Part shown: one piece after another, positions 28,301 through 38,400 of the stretch | Layout: each line of letters begins with the position of its first letter | Position numbering within the stretch: the first letter of the stretch is position 1 | NCBI RefSeq assembly: GCF_000002985.6 | Contig: NC_003279.8 | Location: 14,632,001-14,696,000 of the forward strand | DNA length: 64,000 bases | Direction: 5' to 3' | Origin: Caenorhabditis elegans | Taxonomy: Eukaryota > Nematoda > Chromadorea > Rhabditida > Rhabditidae | Program-made: the position numbers and the translations under genes | The notes under the pieces: model-generated | Told to the model about the DNA's origin: nothing | The model's input: the letters and a program-made list of their open reading frames with translations, nothing else | Database searches by the model: none

Positions 28301-29248
28301 TTGGTGAAAAGGTCGAGATTTTCGCACAAAAAGTTGAATTTTGAAAATCTCAATACTTTTTCAGACGTCTCATTATGGAAATCAGGTAGTCTCAGCATTT
28401 AAGCAGCATATGTATCATGTTTGGGGAAAAGTTTAGGTTTTGTATTCCCGTAATCCATCATATTACAATGCCCACTTTCACCGCTGCTTGCCCACTGAAT
28501 ACATGATTTTTTTTACTTGGAAATTGTTTTAGCATCTGCAAAAAATATTTATTTATCAGTTTTAATAAGAAAAAACGGGAAAAAGCTGTGAAAAACAAAA
28601 GAAAACAGGCGGAAAACAAAGCAAGATAAATGGCCGCTGAAACTTGTCGGCCCCTCGGCCATGGCCTAGAAACCACTTTTCCTCGTCCCTCGTGAGGAAA
28701 AAGTTGCAGTGATTTAGTAAAAAATCAGAAATCATATAATTTTCTCAGACATCCACGCTGAAATCGGAAACAAACCAATCGCGCTGCTCTGCGTACTCAA
28801 AGGATCCTATAAATTCTTCACTGCCCTCGTCGAAGAGCTCACAAATGCTCGCTCATCGTGTCCTGAACCAATGACTGTCGATTTTATTCGAGTAAAGAGT
28901 TACGAGGATCAAATGAGTACTGGACAAATTCAAATAATGGGACTATCGAATTTGGATGAGCTCAAGGGGAAAAGTGTGCTCGTTGTGGATGATATTTCGG
29001 ATACCGGAAGAACTCTTGCAAAACTTCTCTCAACTTTACATGAGACGGGCGTTGAGAAGACCTGGACCGCCCTTCTCCTGTCGAAACGTGTCAAACGTGT
29101 CGTGGATGTTCCAGAGGATTTCGTGGCTTTTGAGATTCCTGACAAATTTATTGTTGGCTACGGATTGGATTATAATCAGAAATTCCGAGATCTCGGACAT
29201 ATTTGTGTCATGAGCCCTGCTGGAATTGAGAAATATAAATCGGAATAA
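25396..29248 (+). CDS. hprt-1: hypoxanthine-guanine phosphoribosyltransferase
   Basis: The enzyme salvages hypoxanthine and guanine to IMP and GMP using PRPP, in the cytosol. Exons 25396-25434, 26899-27004 and 28749-29248 give 214 aa, against 218 in human HPRT1. The PRPP-binding motif VLVVDDISDTGRT is at residues 125-137, and the substrate loop region LLCVLKGSYKF is at about 61-71. The flexible-loop segment around SYEDQMSTGQ (about 99-108) corresponds to human SYCNDQSTG. The C-terminal GYGLDYNQKFRDLGHICV segment, which binds the purine, is intact. Intron 1 carries tandem hairpin repeats and intron 2 carries a 793-bp foldback element. The start follows a strong trans-splice acceptor. Confidence 0.97.
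25565..26450. repeat. tandem repeats of about 260 bp in hprt-1 intron 1
   Basis: Four diverged units (near 25575, 25835, 26095 and 26360) each contain GTGAGGCTC, CTACAAACTACAA, TTAGCCTCACCAAAGTTGG and CATTGTAGTTTGTAGT, with an A-rich spacer that includes TTTAGCAGCTGGAAAC. Confidence 0.8.
27070..27215. repeat. foldback, GTGTCGATTTACG family
   Basis: CCTCTTCCACGGCCATGTGT pairs with CACAGGGCCGTGGAAGAGG, and GTCGATTTACG pairs with CGTAAATCGAC. hprt-1 intron 2. The halves of a related copy flank a MITE in the YEATS gene (12345-12835). Confidence 0.75.
27919..28711. mobile_element. CACTGCAAC-end foldback element, 793 bp
   Basis: This is an intact relative of 22569-23360 in hprt-1 intron 2. It begins CACTGTAACTTTTTCCTCAC and ends AAAAAGTTGCAGTG, with ATTTA on both flanks. 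It holds no open transposase frame. Confidence 0.85.
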
Positions 29249-30525
29249 TTTGGATTTTTACAATTTTTTTGAAAAAAAAAATTGAAATTTTTGAATGTCT
29301 AATTGTTTTTTTTTTGCTCTGCTATTCCTAATTACACTGTGATCTGCTTTAAATTCGTTATTAATTTTTTTAAAACAAATATACATTATTTTAAAAATAT
29401 ACATGTATTGCTTCAAAATTGTAGTTTTTTTTTCTAATTTTCGGTGTATTATGACCGTCAAGGTTTTGTCCTACAAAATATTTGAAATGACCAAATTTTT
29501 TCACAATTTTTTAATCGAAAAAAAAATGCAAAAACCACGAGAAACCGTAGATTTTTTAAAATTCCATAGAGAGAAAAATTGCAAGAAAAATTGCTTTTAA
29601 TTAATTTTTTTTGGGAAAAATCAAAATTTTTCCGATTAAAAAAAATCGATGGTCGAGAAATTTCATTTGCTTTTTTTTTTTTTTGAAATTTTTTTAAAAA
29701 ATCTTTTTTCAAAATACCGCGTTTTGCCAGTATAGCTTTAAAAAATTTTTTTACACATTCTGATAATTTTAATTTTTTTTCAGTTTTTTAATCGAAAAAA
29801 TTCAAAATCCACGAGAAATTAGAATTTAGAAAAAAAATTTCGAGGAAAATAAAAATATAGCTTGAAATTAATTTTTTTAAACGAAAAATCTAAATTGTTT
29901 GATTTTAAAAAAAACGATGGCCGAACTTTCTCGATATTCGAAAAAAAACATGTGGCCGAGTTTTTCACTTCTCGGCCACCTAGCAAAACTATTTCATGAA
30001 CACGAAATTGTGAGAATGCGTATTGCACAACATATTTGACGCGCAAAATATCTCGTAGCGAAAACTACAGTAATTCTTTAAATGCGCAAAATATCTCGTA
30101 GCGAAAACTACAGTAATTCTTTAAATGCGCAAAATATCTCGTAGCGAAAACTACAGTAATTCTTTAAATGACTACTGTGTCGATTTACGGGCTTAAATGG
30201 ATTCAATTAATTTATTTATCGATAAAGTATTGAAATTCAGCTAAAAATGACCAAATAATGCGAAGAACCGAATGAGCCCGTAAATCGACACAAACGCTCT
30301 ACAGTAGTCATTTAAAGGGTTACTGTAGTTTTCGCTACGAGATATTTTGCGCGTCAAATATGTTGTGCTATACGTATTCTCAGAGTTTTGTGTTCCCGCA
30401 ATAAATAGAATATATCTGTATTAAAAAATTTTGGAAAAAAATTAATTTTTCATCCAAAAAATTTTAAGAAATAGGTCATATTTTGTGAAATCTAAGAGAA
30501 AATCAATACAAAATGTTTTTTTCAG
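29249..30525. other. hprt-1 3' region with A/T tracts and a foldback
   Basis: 29249-29980 is made of phased A and T tracts and contains the hprt-1 3' UTR. A foldback with internal tandem copies lies at 29999-30396. ATGACCGTCAAG followed by GT near 29450 could be a first exon for the downstream coiled-coil gene, but the evidence is weak. Confidence 0.5.
29999..30396. repeat. foldback with three 43-bp tandem units
   Basis: GAACACGAAATTGTGAGAAT pairs with ATTCTCAGAGTTTTGTGTTC, and CTGTGTCGATTTACGGGCT pairs with AGCCCGTAAATCGACACA. The left arm carries three exact copies of a unit starting GCGCAAAATATCTCGTAGCG (near 30042, 30085 and 30128); the right arm carries one. Confidence 0.85.
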
Positions 30526-30537
30526 AACCAAAAAAAA

Positions 30538-30835
30538 ATGGAAAAGAGAAACGAGGAGCACTCGCGCAAAAAGTTCATCGAAGAGCAGCTAAATGCTCTG
30601 AAACATGTAAGTTTTCGTGGCCGCCGTTAAAATTTCGGCCACCAATTCAAAAAAATTAAATTTTAAAAAAATTTGGTTTTTTTTTCAGGAAGAACGAGTT
30701 CTGAACGAGACACGTACCAAATTGCAACAGCAAAAGTGGCACCTCCTGCAGGAAAATGATAAGATCAAGGAGAAAATTCGTGTGCGTGACGCTGCCGCCG
30801 GAGCCGGAACTGGAACTGGAGCACCGCCAGAATAA
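30538..30835 (+). CDS. small coiled-coil protein, unrecognised
   Basis: Exons 30538-30606 and 30689-30835 give 71 aa. Charged heptad-like sequence (EEQLNALKHEERVL, TRTKLQQQKWHLLQENDKIK) predicts one continuous helix or coiled coil over about 55 residues, followed by a flexible Ala/Gly/Thr tail ending in APPE. No transmembrane segment or catalytic motif is visible. The ATG lies 12 bases behind a TTTTTTTCAG acceptor, and those 12 bases are open in the same frame (N-Q-K-K), so an upstream exon is possible. I do not recognise the family. It lies in the same orientation as hprt-1, 1.28 kb downstream of it. Confidence 0.75.
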
Positions 30836-32450
30836 TCGATTTTTAAAAAAAAATTTTTAATTTTTAATTTTTAATTTTAATTCAATTCGATCTCTCTCAC
30901 CACCTATTCATAAAAAAATCAAATTTTTTCACCCCCTTTTTTCCATTATTTGATATCAATTCGCGTCGCTTTGTGCAATAACGCAACGTATTGTTACTTT
31001 CTCCGTGGAGCATGTTTGCATTGCGACTACCTTGGCGACGGCTCTGTGTATGTTCTGTACTTTTTTTTTGATTTTTTGAACTGAATTTTAGGAGTTTGAA
31101 GTGTTTTGTAATCGAAAAAATTAAAAATAAAAAAAAGGTTTTAAAAAAATTTAATTTAATATATTCAGCGTTTCAGCGGTTGTTGTGATTGATTTTCTGA
31201 TATAATCGAAAAAAAAAGAAAAAAACATTGAGGTTTGATTTATTTATTTCTGTTTTATTTTCGCCTTGCTCAATATTCCGGTTTCCGGCATTTTATGACG
31301 GAAAAGCTCCTCCCCCGCCGAGCGGCTTGTCGGAAATACCGGAGAAACGGCCTTGTTGTTTCGCACAGAAATGTCTCCGTCTCTCTCTCTCGGTCTTCCC
31401 GAATATATTCGGACTGTTTCTGTTCCCTATCCGATTCGAGAATCTCTCTCTCTCTCCCCCTGCCGGCGATGGATTTTTGTTCGATGTATTTATATATGAT
31501 GTTTCTGCGCTTGTTTTTGGTTTTTTGTGACGTTTTATTAGATTTTAAAGCTTAAAAATCGAAATTTTCACTGATTTTTATGCTTTAAAGTTGAATTAGA
31601 TCGAAATTTCGTCTAAAAATCATCTGAAATTCACTTTTGAAGCTCAAAAATTCAACTTTTCAAGAAATCAATTTGACGGTGCGGTTGAGGCTCACACTAC
31701 AAACTACAAGATTTTTAGCCTCAATCACCGAAAACTTTGTAGTTTGTAGTTTTTTATGCTGAAATCCTCATTTTTTGCGGATTTTCACTAGATTTTTTGT
31801 CATTTTTCGTAATTTCCATAATCTTAAAAATATCAAAAAAGATACTATTTCTAAAAATTAATTTTTTTGCGTTTGTTTTTGGTTTTTAGCGACGTTTTAT
31901 TGAAATTTTAAGCTTCAAAGTCGGAATTTTACTGATTTTTATGCGAAATTATTCCAAATTTTAGTTTAATTATCACAAAAATCACTTAAAATAGTATTAA
32001 AATTCAGAAGAAGATAAAATTTTGGTTGAGGCTCACACTACAAACTACAAGATTTTCAGCCTCAACCACCGAAAACCTTGTAGTTTGTAGTGTTTGGGCC
32101 TCAACCAACATTTTTAATTCATTTTTCATAATTTCTATTATCTTAAAAATATAAAAACTGAGGCGAATTTTTTTTCTTATTTTTCTTCAAATCAAATTTC
32201 TTCAATATTCGATTTTTTCTGAAAATTAATTTTTGGCGCGTGTTTTTGTTCCTTTTCTGCAGGCTTCAAGTACTTTTAAGCTGCAAATTCGGAAAATTTA
32301 TTGTTTATGCACTTTTTGGTCAAAATAATTTCTTAAGCAACGTGTATTTGTCCTCGATAATTTTTTTAAAAGTTTTCCAACTCGAATTCCGTCTCAAAAA
32401 ATTCAAAATAAATTAACAAAAGGCAATTTATTTCGGAATTTCTTACAGTG
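30836..32450. promoter_or_regulatory. ero-1 upstream region
   Basis: No gene is supported here. 31260-31490 is a GC- and CT-rich island in AT-rich DNA, with TCTCTCTCTC runs and CTCCTCCCCCGCC, and is a candidate promoter or conserved UTR. Two hairpin repeats of the TACAAACTACAA type lie near 31680-31750 and 32020-32110. The region ends in TTTCTTACAG, two bases before the ero-1 ATG. Confidence 0.5.
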
Positions 32451-35400
32451 ATGAGAGAACCATTACTCCAATTAATAGTTCTATCACTAATAATCATCGT
32501 CGTCAATACACAATTCGAATCGGGTCGTCTATGTTTCTGTAAAGGGTTCGAAGCGGTTGAGCCATGTGATTGCTCGAAACCTCAGACTATTGATAAATTG
32601 AATAATCATCGAATTTATGAGAAAGTACAGAAGTTGCTCAAAAAGGATTTCTTCCGGTTTTATAAGGTGAGGATTTTTTGGGAAATTCGGGAGAGAAATC
32701 GTTAAAAATTGAGAAAATCGCTTGAGTGAGGCTACAAGAATTGTAGTTTGTAGCCTGGGCCTCAACCAAATTGAGTTTTGCAAAAAATCGATTTTGTAAA
32801 ATCATTTTGCACACAATTTTCGATGTAAAAGCTTATTTTCAACTAAATTCGCAAATTTTCACAAAACAATATTTTGTTCGCATTAAAATCGTCGAATTTT
32901 CATAAAAAATCGCTTGAGTGAGGCTACCAGAATTGTAGTTTGTAGCCTGAGCCTCAACCAATTTAAATTTCGTCGAAAATCGTTTTTTTTTTCAATGAAA
33001 ATTAGTAATTTGTAACGTATATATTGAATAAAAACGGCGGTTTTTTCATAGGATTTAAACTTTTTCAGCAAAAAATTGGTTGAGGCTTAAATATATTGTA
33101 GTTTGTAGTGTAAGCCTCAACCACAAATAGCAATAAACCACCAATTCCCCCTTAAAAACTCGAATTTTTCAGGTAAATATGGATAAAACATGCCCATTCT
33201 GGGCAGACGATCGACAATGTGGCACAAATCAATGCGGAATCGCATTCTGTGATGATGAGGTTCCCGCGGGACTTCGACGACGAAATGCAGTGAATATGGT
33301 ACGCAGAAGCTCTCATGAGAGTAGTCATGAAATATCAGAAAATCATAACAACAACCGCCAACAACGCTGGAATGAGACAACGAAAATTGGGGTAATTGTT
33401 CAGGAGGCTGCTGCTGTGAAAGAGGAAGAAGATGATGATGCTGAAAAGTGTGCAGATGCTGGAAATAATATTGATCCAATGGATAGAACACTTCATGATG
33501 ATGAGAAACGACAATTGGATGCGATGGATCATCATGATGATGGACTGGAGGACAAATTCTGTGAAATTGAAGGTACATCTTTTGAAATTTGGAATATTTG
33601 CCATGAAAAATTTTATATTGCTGCGTTAAAACGTTAGTGTAGCTAGCTTGTAATATGAGCGTTGTTTTAATTATTGGATTAGATATGTGTTAAAACGTTC
33701 ATTATCAAATCGTTTAAATTTACTCAATATTGCCACGTTGCATTAAATTTCAAATTTCCCAATTCCTTGAGGATTTCGTAAGAATTCCATTTGCTATGCT
33801 GACGTGTATTTATAGGAAATCGGGATAATGAATGAAAAAGGGAAGCATGGTTAATTTTAATTATGAGCGTGTTACCAAAATATACACAATTTGCCAAAAA
33901 TCATGGGGAATTGCTTGGAACAATATACTACCGTATATCCTCTATTAGTTTTGCACCCCTTTGCTCAACTTTGACAGCTCATTACTCATTTTTTGTTTTG
34001 AACATATGAATAATAATTAACAAACTAAATACTATAGAAAAATATCTAACAAATATTTTATCAGTTGACAACATTTCCATAGAACAAACGACTACTGAGA
34101 TATGAGCTGCCAAAGTTGACAAAAGGGGTGCAAAACTAATAGAGGATATACGGTAACTAATACAATTGTTAGTATTGCTAAATGTTGTTTCAAGTTTTTG
34201 AAATTTTTAATCTAGACTAGTGTGCATTGTTTTTTTTTCAAAATGTCTCACATGCATGTTATAATTTAACGAACTTTTTCGATATCACAATTTAGGATCA
34301 AATTTATTAACGAATATTCTTTTCTGGTAAGTCGTAGCCTCACAATGTATTGAACAAGTATATAAGATGTAGACAATATTCTTTTATACCTGACTTTATG
34401 AGATAAATAGCTTTAATGATATTCGGCTCTTGTTTCAGAAATTTAACGTATAATAATTATAACAATAATAGTTTACGACATAATTTTATGAATTAGCATC
34501 TACGGTAAATTTATTAGTGACGATTCTTTTTTTTAGCACATTTTTTTATGTATATAATACGAGAGCTTATATGTCAAGTATTGAACAATTGAGATGCATA
34601 CGATATTCTTTTATGCTTGACTTGTGTTAAATTAACGTATATTTTCAAAATCTCTACTATCGTCCTATATAGTATGTATTAGTAATATTGCACCACTATA
34701 CTTCACTGTGACAATACATGATTCACTATAGATTTTTTAAAAAATTATTAACTATTTACAAAACTATATAAGAAGAAATTGAGATATTTTTTTGGATATA
34801 ACAAAAGGCAACGATAAATTGGGTGCGATGCTAATATGGGAAGCACGGTAAATCTATTAGTGACAATGTAATAATATATTCATTATACAACAAGTGTTGT
34901 ATTTCCTTTTATATAATACGAGAGTCATATGTACTGTTTCAGATAATTACCATGTAGGTGATTTTTTAATGACATAGTTTGAATGATATTCGGCTATTGT
35001 TTCATAAATTGAACGTATGATAATTATAACTATGATAGTTCATTCGATTTATGTATTGGCATCTAGTGTTTTCATCCGACATTTAATAGCTTATTTCCTT
35101 TTTACTCCTCTATACGTGCAATACTAATAGGGGAAGTACGTTAAAGTACGTTATATCTATTAGTGACGATGCATTAATGTATCACATGAATTTTCATTCG
35201 CAAATGCATGTATCGTGATTCATTATACCACAAGGGAAAATACTGTTTTACTACTTGATCTTTTACTACAGTTAGCTCTTTTACTACTTGATATCTTTTA
35301 CTACGATTTGACCACATAGATCTTTTACTACGGAAAGTACTTTTTTACTACCTCATCTTTTACTACGTGGATGTTTTACTACGTTTTACTCTTTTGTTAC

Positions 35401-38400
35401 GGACGTATTTTTACTACGTGGAGGGACACTGTTGGGTTACTGTAGTTGTATTGTGTAAGTAACAATTTTCAGATTATATAGTATAGTTTTTTATTAATTT
35501 CTAGAAATTTATTCACTATGAAATGAGCAGAACTTATTATGGCCATTTGGATCTAGAAATTAAAAAAAAAAACGGCATGATCTCTTGCTCTCTTGTAAAA
35601 CTTGTAAAATTTCCATAAACATTTATTACATTTGAAAAATCTTCTATAAATGTTTCTCAAAAGATTTTCTGAAAAATGTAGGTCCGGTACATATGAGAAT
35701 GCAGTCTCGCTTTTAACACTCCTATCTCGGTCGTCAATTTATTTGTCAAAAAGATTTCAACTACAAAGTTGTTGAATAGCACGGTCTACAATTTGTCAGT
35801 TGAACATTTTTAACCAATTTTTTTTCGCGGAGTTATCGGTACTCGGAGTCAATAAGTTTTGTGAACACACTTTTGGAACCATATCTCCGTTGTTTTAATC
35901 TACAATCGTGATATAAACATTCAAGTTGATCGAAAACAATAAACAGCTTATTTTATACAAGATTTGATAAATGCAAAATAAACATTTTTGAAGTTTTTGA
36001 TCAAAAGTTTCAAAATTTCAGTTGAAGTCTAAATTTCAAACATCTGATCGATAACTGACCGAACCGCAAGTTGTTTATTACATTTTAAAAACTTATAAAT
36101 CAACGGATATGGAACTAATTTGTTGGTTACGCGAAAAAAGTTAATTACTCCCACAGTACCATTACAGTAACCCAACAGGATTTCTCCACTAACAATTCGT
36201 AGTAAAAGATACGAAAAATAGTGAAAAATAAAATCCCTGCCATTGTAGTAAAAAATTTTTCATAGTGAATAAATTTCTAGAAATTAATAAAAAAAACTAT
36301 ACTATACCAGCCGATGACCGCGCCTCCGGCGCGGCCAACGACTGGCGGGGTTTAAAATGTAAAACACATTGATGCCCTTTTAATCATTCACAAATGCCTC
36401 ATCAAAATAAAGTTGGCACTTTATCGATGAAATCGCATTTTCACTTTCCATGGTATACGATTCAGAAAACTCACAGAGACAATTAGAATTTTCTGGTTTT
36501 TCTTCCAACACATCGCCAAAATTTTGGGTCTCACCACGACGGGTCTCACCACGATGGGTCTCGCCACGATGGGTCTCTCCACGATGGGTCTTTCCACGAT
36601 GGGTCTCACCACGATGGGTCTCGCCACGAAGATCTCGCAGCAACATTTTTTTTAAATTTTCCAGAAGGTTCTAGAACAATCCAGAATTTTTTCGAATTTT
36701 CCAGAAGGTTCTAGAACAATCCAGAATTTTTTCGAATTTTCCAGAAGGTTTTGGAACATTCCAGAATTTTCTCGATTGTTCCAGAAGGTTCTAAAGCTTT
36801 TCAGCATTTTCCAGAAGGTTCTGGAACATTCTAGAATTTTCCAGAAATTCCCAGAAGGTTCTGGAACATTTCAGAATTTTCCCGAAGTTTCCAATTTCCC
36901 TTCCAAAGACAAAAACACAATTTTTCCCAAACTACAGTAATCCTACCCTACTCCTACAGTACTCCTACAGTACTACTACAGTACCCCACCCATATCCCCC
37001 TACTAACCCCAAACTAATATCCCTCCAACAGCCGAAAACGCCTTGCCTTGTAAGCTATGACGTCACTTCTTAACAAACGGACACTATTTTTTTATATATA
37101 GGTAATGATAATCTGAAAATTGGTGCTAACAACACGAGCCATCGCACATATTTGTTATTTTTTATTCCCAATGGCTCTTTTGAGCACACACCTGTTCCAA
37201 TACAATATCATCATTTCGTTTATTTAACAAAAACTCCCGATAGTGATATTTGACGCCCACACACTTACTGTTTATATTAAATTGTATACATTTCACAAAT
37301 AATTTTTCTGTGATCTGGGATGGGAAATTGAAAAAAAAAATGGAAACAGAAATTTATGTGGGAACACCATGGGAAAATATTGGAATTTTAAAAATGCAGC
37401 ACAGACTACAAACTACAATTAAACATTTCAGATGACGAGTCAGATGGTATGCACTATGTGGATTTATCGAAGAATCCGGAACGCTACACGGGATACGCTG
37501 GAAAATCGCCGCAAAGAGTGTGGAAGAGCATTTACGAGGAGAATTGTTTCAAGTTAGAAATTTGGCTGAAAATTTGAAAATTGAAAAAAAAAAACAACAA
37601 AAATTTTTCAGACCGGATCCCAAATTCGACAAGAATTTTTTGACGAATCCCAGTAATTTTGGTGAGTTTTAGATGCGTGATATATGTGTGTAGAATTCCT
37701 GATTCACTGATTGATTTTTTGATTTGTGAGAACGCGCTCGTTTGAGAGAAGACTACAAACTACATACAGAGTTTCGGTGAGGCTAATGCTTTATGTATGA
37801 AACACTTTTTTCCCCAAAATTTTTTAAATTCTGCAGACAAATCTGATTTTTTTTCTATAGAATTTGGATTAAATTGGTTTTTTGCCTAAGCAAAATAATA
37901 TAGGCTTGTAGTTTAAAAAATAAAATAAAAATAAATTATTTTCTGAAATTTTGATATTCCACTTTTTTTCGAAATTTCTGAGAAATATGTATTCCCTAAA
38001 AAAAAATTTTGACAGAAAATTCAATTTTTGACAAAAAAAAAATCGACTTTTTTTTTTCAAAAACCGAAGTTTCGGAATAACAATTTTCAAATATTGTGAT
38101 TTCTTATTTCCAAAAAATTTTGAGGCGTTTTTTAACCCATTAAACATTTTTAAAAGGCAATTAAAAAAAACATTTTATTGCGTAATTTTCACATTTTTCA
38201 CATTTTGCCGATTTGCCAATTTGCCGGAAATTTCCATTCCGGCAATTTGTAGGGTTGCCAGAAAATTTTAATTCCTACATCTTGCCGATTTGCCGGAAAA
38301 TATCATTTCCGGAAATTTGCCGGTTTTCCGATTTGCCGGAAATTTTCAATTGCCGCAATTGGCTGATTTTCCGGAAATTTGCAAATCCGGCAAATTGCCG

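Noticed and set aside
33117..33578. Long minus-strand His-rich frame
   Set aside because: It is the antisense shadow of ero-1 exon 2, whose acidic Asp/His insert lacks stops in reverse.
36380..36646. Minus-strand frame with repeated R-G-E-T-H units
   Set aside because: It is the translation of a 15-bp DNA tandem repeat inside mobile element copy A, with no start context or splicing.
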